Shown: positions 26,794 to 34,997 of the stretch, one piece after another
Numbering within the stretch: position 1 is the stretch's first letter
How the letters are laid out: each line of letters starts with the position of its first letter
Assembly: GCA_947478865.1 (NCBI GenBank)
Contig: CANJXF010000011.1
Span: 1 to 64,000 of the forward strand
Source of the DNA: Verrucomicrobiales bacterium
GTDB lineage: Bacteria > Verrucomicrobiota > Verrucomicrobiia > Limisphaerales > CANJXF01
DNA: 64,000 nt
Direction: 5' to 3'
The notes under the pieces: model-generated
What the model was told of the DNA's origin: nothing
What the model saw: only the letters and a program-made list of their open reading frames with translations
The model's database searches: none
Translations under genes and position numbers: made by a program

Positions 26794-27807
26794 ATGAACG
26801 AAACAAGCGTTCACCCGCGTTCTGGAGTTTTGGTCAAGCCCACCTACGGTTATGTGGGACCGTCACCCATGAGGCCGACCCTCAAAGAAGTTCTCGTGGA
26901 ATGGATCGACTCCATCAACTTTGTCAAAGACGCAACCCGTATCTTGCCGGCTGCTTACGCCTTCTACCATTTCGTCACGTTCGGCGTTTTTATTTTCTTC
27001 CTGACGCGCTATTTTTCCGTTGTCTCGATAGCTGCCGTGACCACGATCGGCGTATTTATCGGCACCGTTTATAATACGGTTTGGTATCATCGCTTTTGCT
27101 CACATCAGGCGTACCGGTTCCGCAGCATCTGGTTCACCAGGCTTTTTCTCTGGTCGAATCCAATTTGTTTCCGGGAAGAAAGCTATGTCATTCCACATCG
27201 CATTCATCATTCCAAGTCGGATGAACCCGGCGATCCGTATGGTCCGCATCTAGGCTGGCTGGGCAGCTATCTGGCCACAGAAACTCAACAAAAGATGAAC
27301 CGCAACATTAGTCGCGCCGAATTCGATCGAGTCGCTCGCAGCCTCGATCACATCGGTTTTGTGAAGAATTCCTACGCACAGTTTCAGAAGACCGGTTCGG
27401 TGGAAAACATCTGGCACTACGGCGCACGCGTTTTGTGCGCGAACCTGGCATGGTCCGCCCTGGCCTTTGCATTCGCTGGTTGGCCCGGAGTCCTGGCATG
27501 GATTTCCGGCGTATTCCTGTTCACATTTGTGGTGCGTGATTTTAATTTCCGCGGACACGCCAGCCTTTTCGGCACAGATAAACATGGAATGCCGGTGAAT
27601 CAATTCATCTACGGAATTATTGCGGGCGAATGGCATGAAAATCATCATCGATTCCCCCGTTGGGCCAGGAGCGGACTCAGTTGGTGGCAAATCGATCTGC
27701 CCTATTTGATCATTCGTGGGATGAAACTATGCGGCGTCGTCACTCAGTATAATTCCAGTGATGCCGACGCTGTATCAAAGGCCCACGATTTTGATGACCT
27801 GGCCTAG
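26794..27807 (+). CDS. fatty acid desaturase
   Basis: 337 residues from ATG (the track uses an upstream TTG). Integral-membrane di-iron acyl desaturase with the three histidine boxes in order: HRFCSH (HxxxxH), HRIHH (HxxHH) and HENHH. Hydrophobic hairpins lie before the first box and between the second and third. DPYGPHLGWLGS and FNFRGHASLF also fit acyl-CoA/acyl-lipid delta-9-type relatives. Introduces a double bond into membrane fatty acids and so adjusts fluidity. Its last four bases overlap the end of the convergent oxyR gene. Confidence 0.9.
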   Translation: MNETSVHPRSGVLVKPTYGYVGPSPMRPTLKEVLVEWIDSINFVKDATRILPAAYAFYHFVTFGVFIFFLTRYFSVVSIAAVTTIGVFIGTVYNTVWYHRFCSHQAYRFRSIWFTRLFLWSNPICFREESYVIPHRIHHSKSDEPGDPYGPHLGWLGSYLATETQQKMNRNISRAEFDRVARSLDHIGFVKNSYAQFQKTGSVENIWHYGARVLCANLAWSALAFAFAGWPGVLAWISGVFLFTFVVRDFNFRGHASLFGTDKHGMPVNQFIYGIIAGEWHENHHRFPRWARSGLSWWQIDLPYLIIRGMKLCGVVTQYNSSDADAVSKAHDFDDLA

Positions 27808-28691
27808 CGCTTGGTTTTTTTGAGCGAAAGCTGCCGCAAGAATTCAGCGGCGGAACGACTCGGCGGGCGTTGCTTCGGCCACAGCGCCACAATTTTTCGT
27901 TCGGGACGCGGCCCTTGAAACGTTCGATAAACTGGCGCGTCGATCCGGTTAGCCTTTCCCGCCATGGCAGGAACCAATGAAATTCCCAGTCCGGCCCGCA
28001 CGAGCGATTGAATTGTTTCCATCTGTGCGCTGCGAAAACTGATATGGGGATGGACATCGCGCCGCTCGCAAAATCCCAAAACCTGATCGCCAAGACAGTG
28101 CCCCTCCTTCATCAAGATGAGGCGTTCCGTCGCGAGGTCCTCTGCTTTGACCTTCTTCTTTCGCACCAGCGGATGATCGGGAGGCAATGCCAGCATCAGT
28201 TCCTCCGTGAACAGCACCTGCACCTCCACCCGTTCATCACGAATGGGGCAACTGGCAATCGCGAAATCAATCTCATAAGCCAGCGCCAGCTTGAGCAACT
28301 GCAGCGTGGTATCTTCGTGCACGACGATTTTCACATTGGGAAATTGCGCCATGAATCCAGCCATGGCCTCGGGCAAGAGATAAGGGGCAATCGTTGGCAA
28401 CACGCCAATTGAGATTTCGCCTCGGAGCAATTGGCGCGAATCATTGGCTTCACGCTTCGCTGCGTCCACTTCCTCCAGGATGCGGACAGCCCGCCGCAGA
28501 AACAGTTCGCCGGCAGGAGTTAATCGCGCGGTGCGTTTCAGGCGATCGAAAATCCGCTCGCCCAAACCTTCCTCCAGTTTTTGAATCTGTTGGCTCAGCG
28601 AGGGCTGCGAAACGTGGCATTGCTCCGCGGCCCGCGAGAAATTTCCCGTGCGCGCCACGGCGACGACGTAACGAAGTTGCTGCATTTCCAT
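27804..28691 (-). CDS. oxyR: OxyR, peroxide-sensing LysR-type regulator
   Basis: 295 residues. The N-terminal LysR helix-turn-helix (MQQLRYVVAVARTGNFSRAAEQCHVSQPSLS) is followed by an effector domain in which EGHCLGDQVLGFC places cysteines at residues 199 and 208, the same numbers and spacing as the H2O2-reactive disulfide pair of E. coli OxyR. IPT is replaced by LPTIAPYLLP at the start of the effector domain, as usual. It is divergent from katA. A near-consensus OxyR operator lies between them and touches this gene's own start codon, so autorepression is likely. The start may be the second Met (28685). Confidence 0.94.
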   Translation of the reverse strand: MEMQQLRYVVAVARTGNFSRAAEQCHVSQPSLSQQIQKLEEGLGERIFDRLKRTARLTPAGELFLRRAVRILEEVDAAKREANDSRQLLRGEISIGVLPTIAPYLLPEAMAGFMAQFPNVKIVVHEDTTLQLLKLALAYEIDFAIASCPIRDERVEVQVLFTEELMLALPPDHPLVRKKKVKAEDLATERLILMKEGHCLGDQVLGFCERRDVHPHISFRSAQMETIQSLVRAGLGISLVPAMAGKANRIDAPVYRTFQGPRPERKIVALWPKQRPPSRSAAEFLRQLSLKKTKR

Positions 28692-28726
28692 AGGCAGCTC
28701 CTATCGTAACCAGAGGAAAGAAGTAT
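28690..28726. promoter_or_regulatory. OxyR binding site between oxyR and katA
   Basis: Reads ATAG-N7-CTAT-N7-AGAG-N7-GTAT. The left half is a perfect match to the OxyR consensus (ATAG-N7-CTAT), and each quarter of the right half is off by one base, with all three spacers exactly 7. It sits ~57 bases before katA and overlaps the oxyR start, matching both activation of katA and autorepression. Confidence 0.75.
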
Positions 28727-28782
28727 TTCAACAATGCGACATTTGATGGTTAAGTTGCTTCAAACAAAGCACAAAGAATTTT

Positions 28783-30246
28783 ATGAACGAAAAAAACAAC
28801 CCACCTCTCCTCACGACCACCGGCGGCAATCCGGTCAGCGACAACCAGAACTCTCTCACCGCCGGCCCGCGCGGCCCGCTGCTGATGCAGGATTATCAAC
28901 TGCTCGAAAAGCTCGCGCATCAGAATCGCGAGCGCATTCCCGAGCGCACCGTTCACGCCAAGGGCACCGCGGCTTACGGCACCCTGACCATCACGCACGA
29001 CATCACGAAGTTTTCCAAAGCCGCCGTCTTCAAGCCCGGCGCCAAAACCGAGGGGCTCCTGCGCTTTTCCACCGTGGCCGGCGAGCGCGGCGCGGCGGAT
29101 GCCGAGCGAGATGTGCGCGGGTTTGCGCTGAAGTTTTACACGGAGGAAGGCAACTGGGATCTCGTCGGCAACAACACGCCGGTTTTTTTCATCCGCGATC
29201 CGCTCAAGTTCCCCGACTTCATCCACACGCAGAAGCGCCACCCCAAATCCAACCTCCGCAGCACCACCGCCATGTGGGATTTCTGGTCACTCTCGCCCGA
29301 GTCGCTGCACCAAGTCACGATCCTCATGTCCGATCGTGGCCTCCCCAAGAGCCTGCGCCACGTCAACGGCTATGGCAGCCACACCTTCAGCCTGATCAAC
29401 GCGGCGAACGAACGCTTCTGGGTGAAATTCCATTTTAAAACCTTGCAAGGCATCCAGACCATGACCAACGCGGAAGGCGATGCCGTCATCGCCAAGGATC
29501 GCGAAAGTTCGCAGCGCGATTTGTTCGAGGCCATCGAACGCGGCGAGTTTCCCAAGTGGCGTTTCTGCGTGCAGATCATGCCGGAGAAGGACGCCGAGAC
29601 GTATCGCTGGAATCCGTTCGACCTCACAAAAGTCTGGCCGCACAAGGATTATCCGCTGATTGACGTCGGCGTGTTGGAACTGAACCGCAACCCGGAAAAT
29701 TATTTCGCCGAGGTCGAGCAGTCCGCCTTCAGCCCATCGAACATCGTGCCCGGCATCGGCTTCTCGCCCGACAAAATGCTCCAGGCGCGCATCTTCTCCT
29801 ACGCCGACGCGCATCGTTATCGTGTCGGGACGCACTACGAAATGCTTCCGGTCAACCGGCCCAAGAACGCCGTGCATACCTATCACGCCGATGGCCCGAT
29901 GCGCTTCGACGCACCGAAAGGCACGAACGCCTACTACGAGCCCAACAGTTTTGGCGGACCGAAGGAAGACAAGCGCTTCGCCGAGCCGCCGTTGAAAATC
30001 TCCGGCGATGCCGACCGCTATAATCATCGCGACGGCAACGATGACTACACGCAGCCGGGCGACCTCTTCCGCTTGATGACGCCAGGCCAGCAGCAACAAT
30101 TGTTCGGCAATGTTGCCGCCGCCATGGCGGGCGTTCCGGAAGAAATTATCCAGCGCCAGTTGGTGCATTTCCACAAAGCCGATCCCGCTTACGCTGAAGG
30201 TGTGGCCAAAGCGGTCGGCGTGAAGAACGGCGCCGCAGTCCGCTAG
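28783..30246 (+). CDS. katA: monofunctional haem catalase
   Basis: 487 residues, the size of small-subunit clade 3 catalases. Converts H2O2 to water and oxygen. The distal His lies in [14 protein letters not shown], the distal Asn in [13 protein letters not shown], and the proximal haem-ligand Tyr in [14 protein letters not shown]. No N-terminal signal peptide, so it is cytosolic. Third codon positions are conspicuously C/G-rich compared with neighbours such as oxyR or ispD, which may reflect high expression or acquisition from a GC-richer donor. Controlled by the adjacent OxyR site and followed 24 bases later by an ankyrin gene. Confidence 0.97.
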   Translation: MNEKNNPPLLTTTGGNPVSDNQNSLTAGPRGPLLMQDYQLLEKLAHQNRERIPERTVHAKGTAAYGTLTITHDITKFSKAAVFKPGAKTEGLLRFSTVAGERGAADAERDVRGFALKFYTEEGNWDLVGNNTPVFFIRDPLKFPDFIHTQKRHPKSNLRSTTAMWDFWSLSPESLHQVTILMSDRGLPKSLRHVNGYGSHTFSLINAANERFWVKFHFKTLQGIQTMTNAEGDAVIAKDRESSQRDLFEAIERGEFPKWRFCVQIMPEKDAETYRWNPFDLTKVWPHKDYPLIDVGVLELNRNPENYFAEVEQSAFSPSNIVPGIGFSPDKMLQARIFSYADAHRYRVGTHYEMLPVNRPKNAVHTYHADGPMRFDAPKGTNAYYEPNSFGGPKEDKRFAEPPLKISGDADRYNHRDGNDDYTQPGDLFRLMTPGQQQQLFGNVAAAMAGVPEEIIQRQLVHFHKADPAYAEGVAKAVGVKNGAAVR

Positions 30247-30270
30247 TTCACCTTCGGCAACGACTAAGCC

Positions 30271-30798
30271 ATGATCCACGCCATTACCGAGAGCGAAGAA
30301 CAGCGCTACGCGGAATTGCAATTGATCGCGCTCGATTTCGCGCGCCATGGCGAAACCGCCTCTCTGGCGGCCATGCTTCGGCATGGCCTGCCCGTGAATC
30401 TCGCCGATGCAAAAGGCAACACGCTCTTAATGCTCGCCAGTTACAATGATCAGGCGCAAACCGTCCGCATGCTCCTGGAACAGGGCGCCAATCCCGACGC
30501 ACGAAATGATCGCGGGCAAACCCCCTTGGGTGGCGTGGCGTTTAAAGGCTATCCAGAAATCGCAACCCTGCTTCTCGAGCACGGCGCGGACATCGATGCG
30601 GATAACGGTGGCGGCATGACCCCGATCATGTTCGCCTCGATGTTTGGGCGCGTTGCCGTGGTAGAGCAATTGAAGAAGCACGGCGCATCGCTTGATCGCC
30701 GCAATCGGCTCGGCGTGTCGGCGCGGTTCATGGTTCGCCTGTCGCGTTGGATCAACCGGTTCTTCGGTAAAAAAAGGGCGCAGGCCGGCGCGTCCTGA
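30271..30798 (+). CDS. ankyrin-repeat protein linked to catalase
   Basis: 175 residues with about four ankyrin units (DAKGNTLLMLASYNDQAQTVRMLLEQGANP, DRGQTPLGGVAFKGYPEIATLLLEHGAD, GGMTPIMFASMFGRVAVVEQLKKHGAS), preceded by a helical N-terminus and ending in a basic tail. No signal peptide is visible. An ankyrin gene directly downstream of a catalase gene is a recurring arrangement (for example ankB with katB in Pseudomonas), where the ankyrin protein supports catalase activity. The same link is inferred here from position (24-base gap, same strand). Confidence 0.88.
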   Translation: MIHAITESEEQRYAELQLIALDFARHGETASLAAMLRHGLPVNLADAKGNTLLMLASYNDQAQTVRMLLEQGANPDARNDRGQTPLGGVAFKGYPEIATLLLEHGADIDADNGGGMTPIMFASMFGRVAVVEQLKKHGASLDRRNRLGVSARFMVRLSRWINRFFGKKRAQAGAS

Positions 30799-30816
30799 GC
30801 CTTGCCCGCCGCGAGG

Positions 30817-32085
30817 TTATTCGTTCTCGATGCGAAACAATTCGGTCCGGCTGCGCAGGTAAAGGGCTTTTCCATCGACGGCGGCGGATGCCATGAAGCC
30901 GTCTCCCAATTGGTTCTCGGAAACAATTTTAAATTCCCGCGCGGCATTGATCACCGTCGCTTTTCCCTCCTCGTTGAAAAAATAAACGCGCCCTTCCGCG
31001 TAGAGCGGCGACGCGGAAAAGTTTCCCCCGATCCGTTCGCGCCAGATTTCTTTTCCCGTCTTCGCCTCCATGCAGGTGGCGATTCCTCCGTCGTCGATCA
31101 TGAAAAGCAATTCCTCCACCAGCAAGAGCGATGGGCGCGTCGGGACGTTGCGCGACACCTTCCACACGATGTTCGATTCGTTCAGAATCCCCTGCCCGCC
31201 CGGCCGGATCGCCACCACTTCTCCATGACCATTTCCGGAGCAGAGATAAATTAATCCGTTCCCAAAAACCGGCGTCGTGCTGGCGGAATAGGTCTTCGTA
31301 TCCTCCACGCGCCAGATTTCTTTTCCCGTGAGCGGATCGTAGGCGTAGGCGGCTTTCGATCCTTGACTGATCAGGATTGGTTTGCCGTCAATTTTGAAAA
31401 CGCGCGGGGTGGAGAACGCCTTGCGCCAGTCGCCTTCGCGTTCCGGTTTGCCGTCGGGACCGGCATCTTTGTAATCCACCGAACGTTCCGTGCGCCAAAC
31501 TGTTTTCCCCGTTTGTTTGTCGAGAGCCACAACGAACTGGTGGTCGCTCCCGTCAAAATGATGGATCAATAGATTTCCGAAAATGCAAACGGAGGAACCC
31601 GCGCCGCGATAATGATTGCAGACGAAATCGCGCCGCGCCCAAATCACTTTGGCGGTCCCGGCATCAATGCACGCCACGCCCGGCGAGCCCCAGCTGACGT
31701 AAAGCCGTCCCGCCTCGATGACTGGCGTCGGCGAACCGTAGGTGTTGAAACGATGCGCAAACTGCGGCGCTTCGACATCAAAAATTTTCTCGTTGTGCAC
31801 GATTTTTCCGGTTTCGCGATCGACACAAACCACGGATAGCTGCGAGCCGTTTTCGGATGCAGAGGTCATCCAGATTTGATTTTTCAGAATCACGGGCGAA
31901 GACCATGCGCGCCCGGGAATGGCGCTTTTCCACTTCACATTTTTCCCGGCGCTCCACGTGATGGGCAAATTCCTCGCCTCAGAAATCCCATCGCCGCCGG
32001 GACCGCGAAACTGCGGCCATTCCGCGAACGAGATTGAAGTCAGCAGCGGCAAGCCAGCCAGGCCTAGGAAAAATTTGGATCGCAT
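30817..32085 (-). CDS. exported PQQ-like beta-propeller protein
   Basis: 422 residues from MRSKFFLGLAGLPLLTSISFAEWPQFRG, a clear signal peptide; the track start adds 35 residues. Beta-propeller of the PQQ-like/BamB type with repeated W-docking blades (VVCVDRETGKIV, YVSWGSPGVACIDAGTAKVIWARR, VVALDKQTGKTVWR, AYDPLTGKEIWR, CMEAKTGKEIWRE). The opening WPQFRGPGGDGIS is typical of planctomycete/verrucomicrobial members. There is no haem domain and no obvious catalytic PQQ ligand set, so it is probably a periplasmic scaffold or sensor rather than an alcohol dehydrogenase. Converges on the ankyrin gene. Confidence 0.85.
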   Translation of the reverse strand: MRSKFFLGLAGLPLLTSISFAEWPQFRGPGGDGISEARNLPITWSAGKNVKWKSAIPGRAWSSPVILKNQIWMTSASENGSQLSVVCVDRETGKIVHNEKIFDVEAPQFAHRFNTYGSPTPVIEAGRLYVSWGSPGVACIDAGTAKVIWARRDFVCNHYRGAGSSVCIFGNLLIHHFDGSDHQFVVALDKQTGKTVWRTERSVDYKDAGPDGKPEREGDWRKAFSTPRVFKIDGKPILISQGSKAAYAYDPLTGKEIWRVEDTKTYSASTTPVFGNGLIYLCSGNGHGEVVAIRPGGQGILNESNIVWKVSRNVPTRPSLLLVEELLFMIDDGGIATCMEAKTGKEIWRERIGGNFSASPLYAEGRVYFFNEEGKATVINAAREFKIVSENQLGDGFMASAAVDGKALYLRSRTELFRIENE

Positions 32086-32281
32086 TCCGGGAATTTTGCG
32101 CAAGCGAATGCACAAATCCAAGCCTCCTTTGACACCAGCAGCTTCTCCGCGGACATCGCTGAATCGCCGTCCACCATTTGTCTCCGGCATTTACAATCAG
32201 GTGAAATCGGCGAACATGCCCATCCCTTCGGAGAAACTAATATGCCGCAGGTGAATTAACCGCAGTAGAAAGATAAAAATC

Positions 32282-32407
32282 ATGGGCGATAAATCCCCGA
32301 AATCGAATCAGAAGAAAACTTCACAGAAACAAGCCGTCGCGAAAAGCGCCAATCAGAAGAAAACTCAAGCCGTCGCCGCCAAGGCCGCTTCCGCCAAGAA
32401 ACGATAA
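32282..32407 (+). CDS. very small Lys-rich basic protein (41 aa)
   Basis: Too short for the track. MGDKSPKSNQKKTSQKQAVAKSANQ..., then a Lys/Ala-rich tail ending ASAKKR. Composition is almost wholly Lys, Ala, Gln and Ser with no hydrophobic core, so it is disordered and likely to bind nucleic acid or ribosomes (inference). It has a clean ATG and a TAA stop, stands alone between the beta-propeller gene and the accessory region, and its wording (MGDKSPKS) looks like a conserved family rather than random sequence. Confidence 0.6.
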   Translation: MGDKSPKSNQKKTSQKQAVAKSANQKKTQAVAAKAASAKKR

Positions 32408-32489
32408 TCACCCCACTTCTATCTTCCCTGGTTTAAACATTGGGGAAGACAGATTCCGCCCCGGCGCGGGCGATTTCCCGGCCCGCTTC

Positions 32490-32759
32490 TCACCCCTTCA
32501 CCCCTTCTTTCAACAACCCGTCCAGATCCAGGTGGCGCGTAAACATCGCCATGTTTCCATTGCCGTCCCGCGGCCATTCTTCACGCGGACGATCCCAGTA
32601 AAGTTCCACCCCGTTCTCATCCGGGTCCCGCAGGTAAAGCGCCTCGCTCACGCCGTGGTCCGAAGCGCCGTCCAGCTCGATGCCTGCCGCCAGCACGCGA
32701 TGCAACGCATCGGCCAGTTCCGCGCGGGTCGGGTACCGCCGCGCCCATTGACTCATCAT
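32490..32759 (-). pseudogene. truncated VOC-family (CatE/glyoxalase-like) gene
   Basis: The C-terminal ~85 residues match extradiol-dioxygenase/glyoxalase-like (VOC) proteins: YPTRAELADALHRVLAAGI, DGASDHGVSEALYLRDPDENG, VELYWDRPREEWP, LDLDGLL. Family members have ~280 residues with two VOC modules. Here the homology starts abruptly at about codon 70 of the track ORF. The upstream part encodes a Ser/Arg/Thr-rich run from a 42-bp tandem repeat, so the 5' two-thirds is gone. A partial remnant is far more likely than a functional short protein. It marks the left border of the accessory region. Confidence 0.72.
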
Positions 32760-32783
32760 CCGCGTCGATTGATTGGCTGATCG

Positions 32784-32909
32784 CGGACTTCGCGGTCGTG
32801 CAAGTTGTCTTCGATCCACTGTTACCGGACTTTGCAGTCGTGTAATCCGGGCTCGATCGGCGGTTCGAGAACTCTGAAGTCGTGTATCTGTCGAATGATT
32901 GATGGTTAG
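32784..32909. repeat. 42-bp tandem repeat, three degenerate copies
   Basis: Units start at 32784, 32826 and 32868, exactly 42 bases apart. The best-kept part is CGGACTTTGCAGTCGTGTAA, represented as cggacttcgcggtcgtgcaa and agaactctgaagtcgtgtat in the other copies. The array directly abuts the truncated VOC gene. Confidence 0.7.
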
Positions 32910-33026
32910 CGAACCATGCCGTTCGGTAATCCTTCGATTTTCCATGGATTGGGCCGGATTCAAGGTGAAAACTCTCCAAAATCATCAGATTTAATCAGCG
33001 GTGGCTACAAGTCATCGCATAAATAC

Positions 33027-33127
33027 CGGAGCGCGGCTGTGTCGTCCTGGACCAGCCGCAGCGGATGGCGCATTTCATTGGTATTCGAGTCCGCTGCGGC
33101 TGGTCCTTGGGACACAGCCGCGCTCCG
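33027..33127. repeat. REPIN-like long hairpin element
   Basis: Arms at 33027-33065 and 33089-33127 are nearly perfect inverted copies. Both begin CGGAGCGCGGCTGTGTC and end GGACCAGCCGCAGCGGA, with small differences between these blocks, around a 23-base loop. Two REP-like units in inverted orientation is the structure of a REPIN, which in other bacteria is mobilised by RAYT transposases. A related copy lies at 47421. ORFs across it (for example 33005..33364) are artefacts. The following 285 bases contain only a small TTCCGCC/GGCGGAA hairpin at 33197. Confidence 0.75.
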
Positions 33128-33412
33128 TTCGCTATTTATGAGCTGCGTTCTAGAGAGAGGAAGCGCCGCGACTGGCACCGTGGTCAGGTCGATAAGTTCC
33201 GCCGCAAGGCGGAATGAACTCACGCATATCAGCAGGATCAACCAGCATCCGCGATCAGCGGTGCAATCGATAATATGTTCTAACTTCGTTGATGGTGGCG
33301 TCTGCCAACTCCTCAGTCCATTGCGCAAGGTCGGAAAGAAGAACCGTGAAAAAAACGGAACCAAATCCTATTGCCCGCTTGACAAAAATTGAGCCATATC
33401 AACGATGCGGGT

Positions 33413-33505
33413 CACCTACCGCCGCCGGGACAGTAGGTGGAGCTCAAAAAGAATACCCAAGCTCGCGCAGAGCCGCGAACGGATGGCGCGGGCGGCGGTT
33501 AGGTG
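33413..33505 (-). other. attC-like site after cassette gene 1
   Basis: Arms CACCTACCGCCGCC (33413) and GGCGGCGGTTAGGTG (33491) pair perfectly except for one extra base, the extrahelical base typical of attC. On the minus strand it opens with ACCTAAC (RYYYAAC). The partner end, GGTAGGT, deviates from GTTRRRY by one base, so it may be a decayed site. Its 93-bp length is within the attC range. It lies just downstream of the first minus-strand cassette gene, where an attC belongs. Confidence 0.5.
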
Positions 33506-33516
33506 AACCCGCCGGG

Positions 33517-33939
33517 TTAGCCCATGCATGTTTCATAGTAGCCTCTGGCTGTCCGACGAAAATATAGATAAAGGCCTGGGAGGAGTGCGAGCATCACGAA
33601 GGCAAGCACAGTGTCAATGCTAACCCGCCCCACAGAGAGGGTGCCCACCATGACTAGCCCACAACCTCCAAGCACGAGCATAGGGCGCGACCAACGCCGT
33701 GCACGAATCAATCCGTAGCTCACCACCGAAAAATATGCACCCACGCAACAGAACACCAGACCTCCTCCCCGACGCCAGAACTCCGCAAACGAAACGGGCT
33801 CCCCGGCAATCCGGAAATCCATGCCCGGCACGAATGCCAAAGGAAGCGGCGAGGAAAGCAGAAGGCAGCAAGCCGTGAGAATGCGAAGGCCGGTGGGCAT
33901 TCGCTTGAGCGCTCCTATGGTGGCCCCAAAAATAGTCAT
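33517..33939 (-). CDS. cassette gene 1: hypothetical membrane protein
   Basis: 140 residues with about four hydrophobic helices (ILTACCLLLSSPLPLAFV, GLVFCCVGAYFSVVSYGLI, PMLVLGGCGLVMVGTL, VLAFVMLALLPGLYLYF) and an Arg-rich C-terminus. No family recognised. The gene starts just downstream of GTTAAGC plus CATACGGTCTAG, the same leader that precedes cassette genes 3 and 4, and its TAA stop lies in GGGCTAAC. No promoter is seen in front of it, as is usual for integron cassettes. Confidence 0.65.
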   Translation of the reverse strand: MTIFGATIGALKRMPTGLRILTACCLLLSSPLPLAFVPGMDFRIAGEPVSFAEFWRRGGGLVFCCVGAYFSVVSYGLIRARRWSRPMLVLGGCGLVMVGTLSVGRVSIDTVLAFVMLALLPGLYLYFRRTARGYYETCMG

Positions 33940-33960
33940 ACGAAACGGCTAGACCGTATG

Positions 33961-34279
33961 GCTTAACAAAGAGAAGAAGAGGGTGTTTGATTTGGAGCGT
34001 GGGTTATCCGCCGGAGCGGACCTATCCACAATGTTAAAGTCCCGGCATAAAGCCGGGCCGTTGCTAACCATGTAAAACCAAACACCCATGAACAAAACAG
34101 TGCATCACATCGGTTGAGCCGTCCACCAAGAAACGATCGCCACGCAATCGCCCCGGCCAGGCCGGAAAAGAAAACCGCATAGAAGACTTCAGGTAAGTTC
34201 GACCGGGCTTGTTCAACAACGGCGCTTCGACGCTCCTTCGCTGCGCTTAGTCGGTCAAAGCTAGTCTTGGAGGTTAGGC
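33961..34279 (-). repeat. composite attC-like repeat with decayed IS110 start (copy A)
   Basis: On the minus strand it opens with GCCTAAC, which contains the stop codon of gene 2, and closes with GTTAAGC just before gene 1. The half next to gene 2 (34211-34279, 69 bp) has attC ends (GTTCAAC and GTTAGGC) and a partial inner stem. The rest contains, on the plus strand at 34089, ATGAACAAAACAGTGCATCA, encoding MNKTVHHIG-stop-AVHQETIA, an IS110-type transposase N-terminus broken by a TGA. The whole unit is over 90% identical by eye to copy C at 35283, including that stop codon. Confidence 0.65.
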
Positions 34280-34618
34280 CACTGGTGTCTCATGCTCTCC
34301 AACAAATCGTCCGTCTGGATTCATGATAAAACTGTCGGTCACGTCCGGAGTGTAAACCGGAATGAACCCCAATAACGGCCTCTGCGGCTCTGCCGAAAGG
34401 TCACCGCAAACACGGACATCGCCGTGCGGCTTGTCGTCCCACAACGCCTGAAACTCCATCTGATACTCAGTGCCGTCGGGAGCAGTGCCCTCGATGTGCT
34501 CCAGGCAATCGTGCGCTTTTCGGTCGCGCTCGACTTGCTCCGCAAGCTGCGCGTAACTCCAAGTGCGAAACTTCGCCAAGTGCTCTGACAGAATCTTGTG
34601 CATCTCGTCTTTGCTCAT
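34274..34618 (-). CDS. cassette gene 2: hypothetical soluble protein
   Basis: 114 residues, no membrane segment. A helical N-terminus (MHKILSEHLAKFRTWSYAQLAEQVERD) leads to an alpha/beta part with CLEHIEGTAPDGTEYQMEFQALWDD, VRVCGDLSAEPQRPLLG and VTDSFIMNPDGRFVGE. The fold looks complete and well conserved in style, but I cannot name a family. GTTAGGC lies just before its ATG, and its TAA stop is embedded in GCCTAAC, the classic overlap of a cassette gene with the attC R'' box. Expected to be expressed from outside the cassette, since no promoter is visible in the short leader. Confidence 0.7.
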   Translation of the reverse strand: MSKDEMHKILSEHLAKFRTWSYAQLAEQVERDRKAHDCLEHIEGTAPDGTEYQMEFQALWDDKPHGDVRVCGDLSAEPQRPLLGFIPVYTPDVTDSFIMNPDGRFVGEHETPVA

Positions 34619-34631
34619 GGCGTGCGAAGTG

Positions 34632-34990
34632 GCCTAACAGGTATTCGGGAGCAGATTGCGGTATTTCCCGGTTGGCATATACGGTGGTTAATTCACCCTT
34701 TCGCTCGTGTCAACAAGGGATTACAGTTTTTCTCTCCATGAATATTGAACCGGGAAAAACCGCAGGCCGGATCGGCCAGAAATCCTTCCGCTGCCCAAGT
34801 GCCATCGGCACGAAATAGTCGCAGCCCAGGGTCGAGCGAAGCGACCACCCTGGGAATCAAGCCTCAATACACGCAGTCATTCTGCCGAAGGCGCGAACGC
34901 CGTGAGCTCGACCGGGCTTGTTCAACAACGGCTCACTTCGACGCTCCTTCGCTGCGCCCAGTCGGTCAAAGCTTGCCTTGGAGCTTAGGC
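34632..34990 (-). repeat. composite attC-like repeat (copy B, diverged)
   Basis: Lies between cassette genes 2 and 3. The inner hairpin 34920-34990 is clearly related to copies A and C (GTTCAACAACGG..., then GTCGGTCAAAGCTTGCC), but its outer box is CTTAGGC rather than GTTAGGC. The other end is GCCTAAC at 34632 (GTTAGGC on the minus strand). The middle differs from copies A and C and instead carries a palindromic element at 34799. Confidence 0.5.
34799..34854. repeat. double-palindrome repeat (GTGCC-GGCAC plus CCCAGGGT-ACCCTGGG)
   Basis: GTGCC-atc-GGCAC is followed by CGAAATA and then by CCCAGGGT...ACCCTGGG around a 14-base loop. A related copy (GTGCC-agc-GGCAC, then CGAAATA and an eroded second palindrome) is at 36318. 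It is non-coding and looks like a dispersed structured repeat that inserted in the cassette region. Confidence 0.55.
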
Positions 34991-34997
34991 GGCGTTG

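Noticed and set aside
28734-29438. 234-aa plus-strand ORF over the start of katA
   Set aside because: It is a +1-frame shadow of the catalase gene, His/Arg-rich and without domains; katA in the other frame has all catalytic motifs.
29287-30384. 365-aa minus-strand ORF
   Set aside because: Antisense shadow of katA caused by its high GC3; no start context and no domain.
32784-32909. Tandem repeats considered as a CRISPR array
   Set aside because: Units are contiguous with a fixed 42-bp period, degenerate and without unique spacers; no cas genes in the window.
32760-32963. N-terminal extension of the VOC ORF
   Set aside because: Encoded by a 42-bp tandem repeat with no resemblance to the VOC family, so not part of the original gene.
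33005-33364. 119-aa minus-strand ORF
   Set aside because: Composed largely of the REPIN-like hairpin read through; no gene-like features.
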